A DNA stretch of 64,000 nucleotides from Campylobacter concisus (lineage in GTDB: Bacteria > Campylobacterota > Campylobacteria > Campylobacterales > Campylobacteraceae). The position numbers and the translations under genes are program-made. Position 1 is the stretch's first letter. The number at the start of each line of letters is the position of its first letter. A model generated the notes under the pieces. It was not told the origin of the DNA, did no database searches, and was given only the letters and a program-made list of their open reading frames with translations. Below are positions 45,801 to 54,872 of this stretch, in pieces. Where the stretch lies: NCBI RefSeq assembly GCF_003048375.1, contig NZ_CP021642.1:992001-1056000 (forward strand), in the 5' to 3' direction.

Positions 45801-48339
45801 TTTAATTCTTTCGCTTCTTTTGCTTTTAAAATACGGCATAAAAATTAACGATTTCGAGTTTTACGGCGTAAAATTGGAGCAATTATATATAAAGTTAGAT
45901 AAAAAATTAATTGTAAGAGCAAAGCAGATCAAGCTTCCAAGCTTTAAAAAAGACGTGACGCAAAAAAGTAGTGATGAGAGACTTTTAAACCTTAGTCAAG
46001 GCGTGGACTACCTCGAGACCTTTTTTCAAGAAATTTCGCTTGAGAGCGTGCAAATAGGCGATAATTTTAAGATCAAAATTTTATTTTTAGATGATATATT
46101 TTTCGTTGATAGCCCTTATCTAAACATCGATATCAAATTTCAAAAAGAGCAGCAAGATGGCATAGACCACTTCATAGTAAAAAATTTAAGTTTTAAAGAC
46201 TTTAATGTTAGCATTAGCGGCGAAGGCAGTGCAAATTTTGACAAAGATGACTATAAATTTGATGGAAATTTCACCTCTCACGAGCTAAATGGCAAGCTTA
46301 GCTTTGCCTTAAAAGATACGCTTTTAACCTACAAAGCCTATGACGTAAATGCTGGCAGCATAAAGGACTTCATCGCTGAGCTTGATAGCCGCATACACCT
46401 AAACAGCGAGGTTAAAAACTGGATATATGGCTACATCGTGGCTGATGACTATCACCTAAATGAGATAAACGGCAAGGCTGATCTTAAAAAAAATGATCTT
46501 TTCTTAAACGAGCTAAATGCAACTGCAAATGCCAAAAATTTACTTGTTAAATTTGATAAAGGCCTGCCAGCTGTAAATGTCGCTGAGGCAAACATCACGC
46601 TTAATAACTCGAAGCTTAAATTTGACCTTACAGCTCCAGTTTATAAAGGCAAAAAGCTTGATGGCTCAAACGTCGCGATAAACAACATCTTTGATGAAAA
46701 AAGTGCAAATTTAGAGCTTTTTATAAAGACAAATTCCATTTACGATGAGGCGATAAATGAGATACTAAGAGCTTATAAGATCAACGTGCCAGTTAGGCAG
46801 CTAAGCGGCAAAATGGACGCTGGCTTAAAAATTTTGATAAAGCTTGACGAAAAGAGCTTAGAAAATTTTGATGAAAAAAGCGTCATAGCAAATGGCGATT
46901 TTAAGATAAGTGATGCGGTTTTAGATATCGCTGGGAGTAAATTTAATGCTAAAAGCGCTCTTGTAAAGCTTGTAAATACTTCGACGCTAAACATCGATGC
47001 AAGTGGCTTTGGACTTGACTTTTTCAGAGCAAATGCAAAAGCAGATATAAATTTACAAAAAAGCAGCGGTGAGATAAAAGGCGTCATAGAAAGCTTTGAT
47101 CTAAAAGAGAAAAATGATGAAATTTTAGCCTTTAAAAATGAGCCATTTACCGCGCTTCTTGACTTTAGTAAGCCAAATGAGACCACGCTTAGCATTGAGC
47201 CTTTTGGGATAAATTTAAGCTTTGGTGATGAGAGCGTGATAGCTACAAAAAACAGCAACTTCATCATGCAAAACTCCCCAGTTTTAAAGCAAAATGGCGT
47301 GCTTGGCTTTGATGATGTGAGCATAAAAAGCAAGGACTTTGTTAATCTTGAAATTTTGGCAAAAGGGCTTAAATTTGACATGCCGTTTTTGGATAAAAAT
47401 GGCTCAAAATACGAAAATGATGACTTTTTGATCACGGTCTCAAAGGCTGGCGTAAAAGTGCAAAGTGCAAGCAAAAAACTCTCTTTAAACATCGCTGAAA
47501 AGGGTATAGAGGCTAAGAGCAACGACCTAAATTTGCTTGTCCTTGATGACAACAACACAAAAGAGCAAAGCACGCCACTTGAGCTCTTTGCAAAAAATGG
47601 CGACATCATCTTGCAAGACCTTAACAAAACCTTGCCATTTACCAGCTTTAGCGCCGAGAAAAAGGGCAAGAGCGTATCACTAAATGGACTGGCAAAGCAA
47701 GGCAGAGTTGGATATTTTAGCGATGAGAAAAGCATAAATTTAGACGCAACCGACATAAGCGGCGAGTTTATCAACGACCTTTTTGGCATAAAGAGCTTTG
47801 AGGGTGGTAAATTTCGCCTAAAACTGCTTGGAGAGAGCACGAAAGAGTTTAAGGCGGAGGTAAGATTTTTCGGAACGTATCTAAAAGACTACATCTTTTA
47901 TCAAAAACTTCTTAGCTTCCTAAACTCGGTGCCGTCGCTACTTAGCTTTAAAACGCCTGACTTTAACGACAAGGGCTACACTGTTAAAAATGGCAAAATT
48001 TTACTAACTAGAAAAGGCGACGTGATCGAGTTTTTAGCGATTGAAATGATAGGCACGAGCGCAGATATCGGCGGACGCGGCACGATCGATCTAAATAGCA
48101 AAAAGATAAATATCGACCTAGAGCTAAAGATACTAAAAGACGCAAGCGGCATCATCGATAAGATCCCACTTATCAACCAAATCATCCTTGGCAAAGACCG
48201 CTCACTCTCAACCGTCATCGCCATACGTGGCACGACTGAAAAGCCGGAGTACTCGACGCAAATATTGCAAGACGCCCTACTCTCGCCACTAAAGATAATA
48301 AGAAACGTTCTGCAGGCTCCGTTTTTGATATTTGAGTAG
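45742..48339 (+). CDS. AsmA/DUF3971-type envelope protein (YhdP-like)
   Basis: The 865-residue protein has a single N-terminal membrane helix (about residues 14-30) followed by a long beta-rich periplasmic region. The final 250 residues (LDATDISGEFINDLFGIKSF onward, then IGGRGTIDLNSKKINIDLEL) match the AsmA-like C-terminal domain and the DUF3971 family. Such proteins bridge the periplasm and help move phospholipids to the outer membrane. The ATG at 45742 with AGGA upstream is preferred over an earlier TTG. The coding start overlaps mltG on the other strand by 59 bases. Confidence 0.85.
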   Translation: MSTISKKISRYGFFIKFFIILILSLLLLLKYGIKINDFEFYGVKLEQLYIKLDKKLIVRAKQIKLPSFKKDVTQKSSDERLLNLSQGVDYLETFFQEISLESVQIGDNFKIKILFLDDIFFVDSPYLNIDIKFQKEQQDGIDHFIVKNLSFKDFNVSISGEGSANFDKDDYKFDGNFTSHELNGKLSFALKDTLLTYKAYDVNAGSIKDFIAELDSRIHLNSEVKNWIYGYIVADDYHLNEINGKADLKKNDLFLNELNATANAKNLLVKFDKGLPAVNVAEANITLNNSKLKFDLTAPVYKGKKLDGSNVAINNIFDEKSANLELFIKTNSIYDEAINEILRAYKINVPVRQLSGKMDAGLKILIKLDEKSLENFDEKSVIANGDFKISDAVLDIAGSKFNAKSALVKLVNTSTLNIDASGFGLDFFRANAKADINLQKSSGEIKGVIESFDLKEKNDEILAFKNEPFTALLDFSKPNETTLSIEPFGINLSFGDESVIATKNSNFIMQNSPVLKQNGVLGFDDVSIKSKDFVNLEILAKGLKFDMPFLDKNGSKYENDDFLITVSKAGVKVQSASKKLSLNIAEKGIEAKSNDLNLLVLDDNNTKEQSTPLELFAKNGDIILQDLNKTLPFTSFSAEKKGKSVSLNGLAKQGRVGYFSDEKSINLDATDISGEFINDLFGIKSFEGGKFRLKLLGESTKEFKAEVRFFGTYLKDYIFYQKLLSFLNSVPSLLSFKTPDFNDKGYTVKNGKILLTRKGDVIEFLAIEMIGTSADIGGRGTIDLNSKKINIDLELKILKDASGIIDKIPLINQIILGKDRSLSTVIAIRGTTEKPEYSTQILQDALLSPLKIIRNVLQAPFLIFE

Positions 48340-48530
48340 TTTAAATCTGTAACGCACGAAAATTATAGAAAAAAATTATTGGCTGCTTCTAAAGCCAAGA
48401 GTAGCGCTCATTTTTGATTATTTATATTATCCCAGGCTCGTAAAGTGCGTAAAGATATCAAAAGCTAGAGATCAAGGTTTTGGTAGCTATTTTTTACTAC
48501 TACCACTATTAAAATATTTTATAAAAAACA

Positions 48531-48564
48531 TAAAATTTTACATATAAAAATATGTAAAATTTTA
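48531..48564 (-). terminator. Terminator at the end of the hyp operon
   Basis: A perfect 14-bp inverted repeat, TAAAATTTTACATA and TATGTAAAATTTTA with a six-base loop, overlaps the hypA stop codon. On the minus strand it is followed by TGTTTTTTATAAAA, a good T-tract. It could act in both directions and also stop read-through from the AsmA-like gene. Confidence 0.75.
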
Positions 48565-48903
48565 CTTCATCTCAAGGCGCATAAGATACATATCCTCGCC
48601 GTCAGTCACCTTTAAATTTTGACTTTTACACTTTGGGCAGGTGAAGTCATTTTCGCTAAGCTCCCCACCAAATCCACAGTCTAAACACTCTACAACAATG
48701 CCTTGTAAATTTATGACAAGTTCGGCGTTTTCGCAGATCGTGCCAGCCTTATAAACATCAAAGGCACTCTCTAGATAGTGAGGCTCGACCCCACTTAAAC
48801 GGCCAACCTTTATCTCGATCTTGCTTATCTCTTTGGCGTTTTCTTTGGCGGCATTTTTCTCGCAAAGGCTGACTAAATTTTGAACGATACTAAGCTCGTG
48901 CAT
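48562..48903 (-). CDS. hypA: Hydrogenase nickel chaperone HypA
   Basis: HypA (113 residues) delivers nickel to the hydrogenase large subunit with HypB. The nickel-binding N terminus MHELSIVQ and the zinc motif CLDCGF...CPKCKS are intact. In Helicobacter it also serves urease. The ATG overlaps the hypE stop (TGATG). Confidence 0.95.
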   Translation of the reverse strand: MHELSIVQNLVSLCEKNAAKENAKEISKIEIKVGRLSGVEPHYLESAFDVYKAGTICENAELVINLQGIVVECLDCGFGGELSENDFTCPKCKSQNLKVTDGEDMYLMRLEMK

Positions 48904-49895
48904 CAGCAGATCCTTGGTAGTAGCTCGCCCTTTGGGGACTCGAGAAATCTTCTTGATTTATAGGCATTTTCGATGATGACACGCTCGTTTGTAGCCTGCA
49001 AAACCTCGCCTATTATCATCGCATTTTGATCAAATTCTCTTAAAATTTTAAGTGCATCTTCAGCCTGGCTCTCATCAACAGCCATCACAAAAGTGCCCTC
49101 ATTTGCAAGTTCATAAGGCTCAAATCCAAATAGCTCACAAACGCCCATCACTTCGTCTGCCACCTTGATATTTTCTTCAAAAACTAAGATGTCAAATTTA
49201 CTAAATTTAGCCCACTCATTTAGCACCGCACTTAGTCCGCCCCTAGTCGCGTCACGCATGCACTGCGGCTTTATACCAGCGCTAAATAGCTTTAAAACAA
49301 CCTCTTTTAGGCTCTTGCAGTCACTTTTTAGATCAAGCCCAAGCTCAAATTCCTCCCTTGCTGCAAGCACCACACCGCCGTGTCTTCCAACATCTCCAGA
49401 GATTAAAATTTTAGCCCCTGCTTTTAAATTTTTAAGCTCCACGCCTTCGCAAACTATCTCGCCTATGCCTGCTGTGTTTATGAAAATTTTGTCGCATTTG
49501 CCCTTTGGCACGACCTTTGTATCGCCGCAAACCACGCTCACGCCACTCTCTTTGCAAGTTTTTGCAAGCGAGCCAAGCACCTTTTCAAGCTCTTCTATGC
49601 TAAGCCCCTCTTCGATGATGAGCGAGCAGCTTAGGTATTTTGCACTTGCTCCAACCATCGCTAGGTCGTTTATCGTGCCGCAAGCTGCAATCTTGCCGAT
49701 ATCGCCGCCATTAAAAAAAATGGGAGTTACCACAAAGCTATCGGAGCTAAACGCGATCTTGCCGCCTAAATTTAGTATCGCTGAGTCGTTGCTCTGCCTT
49801 AAAATTTCGTTATCAAAAATTTTAAATATCGTCTCGTTTATAAGCGAGTTCATCTCCTCGCCGCCGCCGCCGTGGCTTAGCATTATCTTTTTCAT
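48903..49895 (-). CDS. hypE: Hydrogenase cofactor maturation protein HypE
   Basis: HypE (330 residues) dehydrates the carbamoyl group carried on its C-terminal cysteine to make the cyanide ligands. The N-terminal SHGGGGEEMN and the C-terminal PRIC with terminal cysteine are both present. The ATP-binding AIR-synthase-like fold is seen in FSSDSFVVTP and VVCGDTKVVPKG. Confidence 0.96.
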   Translation of the reverse strand: MKKIMLSHGGGGEEMNSLINETIFKIFDNEILRQSNDSAILNLGGKIAFSSDSFVVTPIFFNGGDIGKIAACGTINDLAMVGASAKYLSCSLIIEEGLSIEELEKVLGSLAKTCKESGVSVVCGDTKVVPKGKCDKIFINTAGIGEIVCEGVELKNLKAGAKILISGDVGRHGGVVLAAREEFELGLDLKSDCKSLKEVVLKLFSAGIKPQCMRDATRGGLSAVLNEWAKFSKFDILVFEENIKVADEVMGVCELFGFEPYELANEGTFVMAVDESQAEDALKILREFDQNAMIIGEVLQATNERVIIENAYKSRRFLESPKGELLPRIC

Positions 49896-49903
49896 TAAAT
49901 TCC

Positions 49904-50992
49904 TTAACCAACTCTTGCGTATTTAAAATATGCCGCACAAGCGCCCTCACTTGAGACCATGCACGATCCTAGCGGGTTTTGCGGGTTGCAAACCTTGCCA
50001 AAGACCTTACAATCAGTCGGCTTTGCTAGCCCCCTTAAAATTTGCCCACAAATGCAAGCCTTGCTCTCGCCAGCGCTCTCTACACTGCAGTCAAACTGCA
50101 CTCTGGCGTCAAGATAGGCAAACTCATCTTTTAGCTTCATGCCACTTTGCGCTATCTCACCAAGGCCTCTCCAGACAAAGTCGCACGGCTCAAAATACTT
50201 AGCTATGAGCTCTTTTGCCTTGACGTTACCCTCTTCTTTGACCGCCCTTGCGTACTCGTTATAGACTTCATAAGTGCCTGCGTTTTGCTGACGGACTAAA
50301 TTTAGCACACTTGCCATGATGTCAAGCGGCTCAAAACCGCTAATGGCGATTGGTCTTTTAAATTCGCTCGCTAGCTCTTTGTAAATTTTACTACCCGTGA
50401 TGACGCTCACGTGGCTTGGTCCTAAAAATGCGTCTATCCTTACGTTTTCATCGCTCATTATAGCTCTAACTGGCGCTGGGACGGTTACGTGATTTATATG
50501 AAAATATAAATTTTTAATGCCCTCTTGCACCACTTTTTCAACTAAATTTGCGCTCATCGGCGTCGTCGTCTCAAAGCCAATGGCAAAAAATATGACCTTT
50601 TTGTCTGGATTTTGCTTAGCGATATTTAGCGCATCAAGTGGCGTGTAAAGCGCCCTTATATCATGCCCCTCGCCACGAAGCTTTTGCAAGCTTGTCTTTG
50701 AGCCAGGCACTCTTAGCATGTCAGCTAGCGTGCAAAAGATCACATTATCCATGCTAGCTAGCTTACAGGCCTCGTCTATGCGGCTTTTTGGCATCACGCA
50801 GACTGGACAGCCTGGGCCGTGGACGAAATTTATATGCTCCCCAACTAAGCTTGGCAGTGCAAATTTCATAATGCTATGCGTGTGGCCGCCGCAAATTTCC
50901 ATGATATTTAGCGGTTTTACACTCTCTTTTTGTATCAGTTTTGAAAGGGCAAGGATTAAATTTTTATCGCGAAAATCATTGATAAGATCCAT
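49904..50992 (-). CDS. hypD: Hydrogenase cofactor maturation protein HypD
   Basis: HypD is the scaffold on which, with HypC, the Fe(CN)2CO unit is built. The motifs MEICGGHTHSI, GPGCPVCVMP and the C-terminal cysteine set (CICGQILRG, CKVFGKVCNPQNPLGSC) for its [4Fe-4S] cluster are present. I use the ATG that overlaps the hypC stop (TGATG). Confidence 0.96.
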   Translation of the reverse strand: MDLINDFRDKNLILALSKLIQKESVKPLNIMEICGGHTHSIMKFALPSLVGEHINFVHGPGCPVCVMPKSRIDEACKLASMDNVIFCTLADMLRVPGSKTSLQKLRGEGHDIRALYTPLDALNIAKQNPDKKVIFFAIGFETTTPMSANLVEKVVQEGIKNLYFHINHVTVPAPVRAIMSDENVRIDAFLGPSHVSVITGSKIYKELASEFKRPIAISGFEPLDIMASVLNLVRQQNAGTYEVYNEYARAVKEEGNVKAKELIAKYFEPCDFVWRGLGEIAQSGMKLKDEFAYLDARVQFDCSVESAGESKACICGQILRGLAKPTDCKVFGKVCNPQNPLGSCMVSSEGACAAYFKYARVG

Positions 50993-51231
50993 CAAATTTT
51001 CCCCGCGTCCATATCCTCAGCGATCTTTTGATAGACCTCTAAGCTCTCAAGCGCAAACTGCGTATCAATCTTTTGCATGGCATATCCAACGTGGATTAGC
51101 ACGTATTCGCCCACTTTTACCTCTTCAGAGATGAGATCTAGGCTTACTTTTCTAGTAACGCCCAGAGTCTCAACGGTGGCTACGTTATTTTCGTCTATTT
51201 CTATTACTTTTGAAGGGATCGAAAGACACAT
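50992..51231 (-). CDS. hypC: Hydrogenase maturation chaperone HypC
   Basis: HypC (79 residues) starts with the functional MCLSIPSKV, whose cysteine after the initiator holds the iron unit with HypD and then guides it to HydB. The ATG overlaps the hypB stop (TAATG). There is no second hypC/hybG copy in the window. Confidence 0.95.
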   Translation of the reverse strand: MCLSIPSKVIEIDENNVATVETLGVTRKVSLDLISEEVKVGEYVLIHVGYAMQKIDTQFALESLEVYQKIAEDMDAGKI

Positions 51232-52043
51232 TATCTTAGCTCTTTTTTAAATTCCAAATAACTTATCCATTTATCGATGCCCTCGCCTGTTTTGCTATCT
51301 ACTACAAAGATATCAACCTTTGGATTTAGCTTTCTAGCGTCGTTTTTCACTCGCTCGATATCAAAGTCAAAGTGCGGTGCAAGCGAAGCTTTTGTGATCA
51401 AAAGCACGTCAGCAGCCCTAAACATCACTGGATATTTACTAACCTTATCATCGCCCTCTGGCACTGAAAGAAGCACAGCGTTAAAGTGTGAACCAACGTC
51501 GTAACTTGCAGGACAGACTAAATTTCCAACATTTTCTATAAAGACTAGATCAAGCTCATTTAGTGGCAGGTGATGAAGCCCCTCATGCACCATAAAAGCG
51601 TCTAAATGGCAGGTCTGACCTGTGCTTATCTGATGAGCTTTTGCGCCAGCTTTTACTATGCGGTCGGCATCTTGATTTGTTTCTAAATCACCCTCGACAA
51701 CGCCTATTTTAAATTTACCAGCCTTTATCGTAGCCTCTAAAAGCGTAGTCTTGCCAGCGCCTGGACTACTCATCAAATTTACACAAAGTATCTTTTTCTC
51801 ATCAAGATGCGCTCTGTTGTGAGCGGCCTCTTTGTCGTTTTCAGAAAGAATTTTCTCTATCACGTCTATGGTTTTGCTCTCGTTTAGCACAGGGTGCGCG
51901 TGAGCCTCGTGACTATGCTCGTGTGCGTCATGAGCGTGATCTGTATGCCCATCATGAGTGTGTGGGTGTGAGTGAGTAGTGCCATCAGCGTGAGTGTGAG
52001 TGTGGGCGTGATTTCCCATTGAACAACCGCAATCTTTACACAT
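51231..52043 (-). CDS. hypB: Hydrogenase nickel-insertion GTPase HypB, histidine-rich
   Basis: HypB (270 residues) is a GTPase that loads nickel into the hydrogenase. The N terminus has the metal motif CKDCGC, followed by a histidine-rich stretch with 16 histidines in residues 12-51, which could store nickel. The P-loop SSPGAGKTTLL, EGDLETNQDADRI and NVGNLVCPA are conserved. AAGGATAA precedes the ATG. A 124-base gap separates it from the membrane pair upstream, so a promoter of its own is possible. Confidence 0.96.
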   Translation of the reverse strand: MCKDCGCSMGNHAHTHTHADGTTHSHPHTHDGHTDHAHDAHEHSHEAHAHPVLNESKTIDVIEKILSENDKEAAHNRAHLDEKKILCVNLMSSPGAGKTTLLEATIKAGKFKIGVVEGDLETNQDADRIVKAGAKAHQISTGQTCHLDAFMVHEGLHHLPLNELDLVFIENVGNLVCPASYDVGSHFNAVLLSVPEGDDKVSKYPVMFRAADVLLITKASLAPHFDFDIERVKNDARKLNPKVDIFVVDSKTGEGIDKWISYLEFKKELR

Positions 52044-52167
52044 TTTATTATCCTTTTTTATTAATTTTCAGAGATTTTAACGCTTAAATTTAAAAATAAA
52101 ATTAAAATTTAAGGGCATTTTATGCAAATGAGATAAATTAACCCGTTTTTTAATCATCCCTTTAAAT

Positions 52168-52791
52168 TTACCTTTGATCTTGCAAGCGAACTGGCTCTTC
52201 AAAGCTCTCGTTATCATCTGTGTAGCCATTTTCATCAAAATTTTCATCATTGCTTCTTTTTTTGCCATTTGGTGTGATGATGATATCTTTTAGCCTTGCC
52301 CTACCATCATCCATCACCATCAAAACAGCAACAGCATCCACATCTTGATCCATCATCTCTCGCTCAGTCTGCTTTGCCTTTTTAGTTGGCATGTAAAACT
52401 CTTCGATGCCATATTTTACAAATAAATATCCATCAAATTTGCCTGCTAAGAAAAGAGCGTCTTTTGGCTTAGTAAAGCTAAATTTATCAAAAGCGTAAGT
52501 AGCATTAGCATCTTGCTTTAAAATGGCGTAAATTTCATCATTTTTTGAGATATTTCTATCATATATATCTGTCTCAACGCCAGTTTTTTCATCAAATTTA
52601 TACTGCTGCAGATTTGAAAAATCATAGCTCAAGCTCACGTAGTTTCCGCGAAAGAGATCCCTTGGATCGTAGAGATTTACCCTCACTTTTATCTCTTTTC
52701 CAAGATAAAGTGGCATGAGCGCGTATGCGAGCATCGCAATTATTAGTAAAATTTGAAAGATTATGGCTAGTATTAGTGATCTTATCTTCAT
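52168..52791 (-). CDS. GDYXXLXY-family membrane-anchored protein
   Basis: The 207-residue protein has one N-terminal membrane helix (residues 6-29) and the family landmark DLFRGNYVSLSYDF near 46-59, here with N for the usual D. The rest is probably periplasmic. Proteins of this family are nearly always encoded with a DUF2157 partner, as here, where the starts and stops overlap (ATGA). The function is unknown; its position between nikR and hypB is notable. Confidence 0.85.
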   Translation of the reverse strand: MKIRSLILAIIFQILLIIAMLAYALMPLYLGKEIKVRVNLYDPRDLFRGNYVSLSYDFSNLQQYKFDEKTGVETDIYDRNISKNDEIYAILKQDANATYAFDKFSFTKPKDALFLAGKFDGYLFVKYGIEEFYMPTKKAKQTEREMMDQDVDAVAVLMVMDDGRARLKDIIITPNGKKRSNDENFDENGYTDDNESFEEPVRLQDQR

Positions 52792-54053
52792 TTTGTACGT
52801 CCTTTTTTAGCAGCAACTGCGAGCACGACGAAGGCAAAGACGATAAATAGCGCCGTAGCCCACAAATAATCGCCTATTAGCTCAAAGTATCTAACCACCG
52901 CAACTAAGAATATCATGCATAGTCCAAGCGTTAGCTCGCCATTTTTGATAAGCACGGCAGCGACGATGATGTTTGCTAGCGAGAAGAAGATATTTGCATA
53001 TCCAACGCCCAGACTAAAGACAAATGGCAACGCAAAGAGTATCAAGCTAAGAAACAAGCCGCTTTTGTTTTTCTCTTTGAAAAATAGCGCAATACTAGCG
53101 ATGCTAAATACGGCAAAAACCTTGCCAAAACTGCTATAAAAAAATGCTTTTGCAAACCAAAATTTATCTTCTTCTAGCTCGTAGATATCGCCATTTGCAT
53201 AAGCTATCAGGCAAACGATCAAGATAACGATGCCAAGATACTTGCCAAAGCCTTTTACAAGGTGCGCTAGCCTATCTCTAAAGCCAGCTAACGTGCTAAA
53301 GAGCGCGACAAGTAAAAGCGCGTATGAGAGCGATAAAGTAGCAGCCATCGGCGCTCTAAACATAAGATCATCATAGCCATAAAATTCATCAAACCCACTG
53401 ATCTTAGCGCAAAGCGAAATGATATAGAAAAATATATCCGCTAAAAGCACAATCGCAAGAAAAATAGAGTCACTTTTGTAAAGCGTGTAGGCGCCAAGGG
53501 CTATAAAGACGATAAATTCATAAGCAAACTCGCCACCCATGCCCTTTAAAACAAACCAGATCGTCGCAAAAACAAGGCTTTGAGCCACTAGCAAGGCCTT
53601 TTTGCTAGCAAAAGAGAGCGCCATAGCTCCAACGCTCCAGAGCAAAACTCCGCCACTTGGCTCGTCGCTAATATTATAAATTTGAGCGATAAGCGCTATG
53701 GCTGCTCCGTAGCAGAAATTTCCCAAAAAGAGCGTAGCTGTGCCAAGCTTATCTTTGCCTTTTTTAAGATAATAAACTCCGCCAAAATTTAAAAGAGCAA
53801 GCACGCCAAAGATGATGACAAGGCGTCCCATCCTTGGTATCTCCTCCCAGTAAGCTCCAACAAGGGTAAAAAATGCCAGCGCAAAAAAGAGATAAGCAAC
53901 CAACTTTAAGATAAAGCTGGTCTTCTCGCTATGAGCGTTTATATCTATATCATATAAATTTGCTATTTTTAAAGCGGTGGCCTTATCGACCACATCCTCT
54001 TTTTGCCAGCGATCTAGCTCTTTGGCTAGAAAATTTCTATTGTAAAAATTCAT
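52788..54053 (-). CDS. DUF2157 polytopic membrane protein
   Basis: The 421-residue protein begins with a soluble segment of about 45 residues (LAKELDRWQKEDVVDKATAL), then about a dozen hydrophobic helices, ending in a basic tail KKGRTK. This matches DUF2157. The function is not established. It is the upstream partner of the GDYXXLXY gene, and its start lies beyond a long untranslated gap after nikR. Confidence 0.88.
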   Translation of the reverse strand: MNFYNRNFLAKELDRWQKEDVVDKATALKIANLYDIDINAHSEKTSFILKLVAYLFFALAFFTLVGAYWEEIPRMGRLVIIFGVLALLNFGGVYYLKKGKDKLGTATLFLGNFCYGAAIALIAQIYNISDEPSGGVLLWSVGAMALSFASKKALLVAQSLVFATIWFVLKGMGGEFAYEFIVFIALGAYTLYKSDSIFLAIVLLADIFFYIISLCAKISGFDEFYGYDDLMFRAPMAATLSLSYALLLVALFSTLAGFRDRLAHLVKGFGKYLGIVILIVCLIAYANGDIYELEEDKFWFAKAFFYSSFGKVFAVFSIASIALFFKEKNKSGLFLSLILFALPFVFSLGVGYANIFFSLANIIVAAVLIKNGELTLGLCMIFLVAVVRYFELIGDYLWATALFIVFAFVVLAVAAKKGRTK

Positions 54054-54402
54054 CTTGTATTCTCTTTAAATGACATTTTTTTGTGGCTAATGATAGCATA
54101 CAAGCGCCAAAAATGCCAAAACAAAAAATAAAGCAAAAAAGGGGAGAAATTTAAAAAGACAAAAAACTTGGGCGGGCTTTTGCAAATTTAGCTTTAGCCA
54201 AAGCCCAAGTAAAAAACAAACGGTCATCAAACTTTCGCCACAAAAAAGATATCAGGCAAGCAAGAAATAGCAAAACCCAATAACAATTTGCAAAAATGGA
54301 TCACAAAAACTGCTAAAAACTAACAAAAAGACAAAATAAGACAAGCTCCGCAGCCAAGAGCACTGCTAGCTATTTACAAAAATCCTAAATTAAGAGCCAA
54401 AA
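54054..54402. other. Non-coding tail downstream of nikR
   Basis: About 350 bases without a gene. The stretch is strongly strand-biased: on the minus strand it is T-rich with few A runs. It contains a strong hairpin-plus-T-tract (listed separately). A transcript reading out of nikR would carry a tail of about 250 bases, or a separate small RNA may be made here. Confidence 0.5.
54152..54210 (-). terminator. Strong terminator downstream of nikR
   Basis: ACTTGGGC (54166-54173) pairs perfectly with GCCCAAGT (54203-54210), and inner GGGCTTT/AAAGCCC segments offer further pairing. On the minus strand the hairpin is followed by TTTTTTGTCTTTTT. This is a clear intrinsic terminator, and one of the best in the window. 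Confidence 0.75.
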
Positions 54403-54415
54403 AAGCTTTTAGCTT
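54396..54415 (-). terminator. Weak terminator at the nikR stop
   Basis: AAGCT-AAA-AGCTT forms a five-base stem overlapping the nikR stop, followed on the minus strand by TTTTTT. The stem is short, so read-through towards the stronger terminator 200 bases further on is likely. Confidence 0.4.
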
Positions 54416-54827
54416 AAAATTTAGGCACAGCGGCCTTTGTAAGTTTAGAAAACTTAACACCCTTTAAGCCAGCAATCCTATCAGCAAAGCGCTCTATCTT
54501 CTCCGCTTCGCCCCTTATAGAGATTGTTTCTAAGCAGTTGTGGTGATCGACATGGACGTGATTTGTGCAGATGATCTTCACATCAGAGTCATGCTCGATA
54601 TCCATTTTTTTATTCACCAAATCGTTGTGATGATGCACATAAATGAGCGTCAAAACCCCAATCAACTCCTCGTTAGCGTCCTTCCAGCTGTCGCTTACGA
54701 TTTTATCACGGATCAAATCCCTTGTAAATTCACTCCTAGAAGCGTAGCCTTGTTCGCTAACTTTTCTATCCAGTTCGTCTAGTAATTGACTAGGCAAAGA
54801 AACACTAAAACGTATAACACTATCCAT
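54414..54827 (-). CDS. nikR: Nickel-responsive transcriptional regulator NikR
   Basis: NikR is a ribbon-helix-helix repressor with a C-terminal ACT-like nickel domain. The N terminus [19 protein letters not shown] is the DNA-binding part. The nickel ligands appear in YVHHHND and [11 protein letters not shown], the latter matching the H-x-H...C set. I use the ATG at 54827, since AAAGGAGC lies at proper distance; an upstream start would add 13 residues. It sits inside the hydrogenase locus and probably controls it and nickel uptake. Confidence 0.95.
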   Translation of the reverse strand: MDSVIRFSVSLPSQLLDELDRKVSEQGYASRSEFTRDLIRDKIVSDSWKDANEELIGVLTLIYVHHHNDLVNKKMDIEHDSDVKIICTNHVHVDHHNCLETISIRGEAEKIERFADRIAGLKGVKFSKLTKAAVPKF

Positions 54828-54857
54828 TTTTTGCTCCTTTCTCGTTTGATTACCGTT

Positions 54858-54870
54858 TATAATCATTATA
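54858..54870. promoter_or_regulatory. Palindromic TATAATCATTATA between hypF and nikR
   Basis: This perfect 13-base palindrome lies 30 bases before the nikR ATG. On the minus strand its TATAAT could be the nikR -10 box. Its symmetry also suits an operator for autoregulation. It starts only two to three bases from the hypF stop and could be either or both. Confidence 0.4.
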
Positions 54871-54872
54871 CA

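Noticed and set aside
46773-47840. 355-codon open frame on the minus strand
   Set aside because: It is antisense to the AsmA-like gene, rich in Ser, Phe and Leu as expected of a mirror frame, and has no family features.
49165-49926. 253-codon open frame on the plus strand
   Set aside because: It mirrors hypE, a well-supported gene, and shows the low-complexity composition of an antisense frame.
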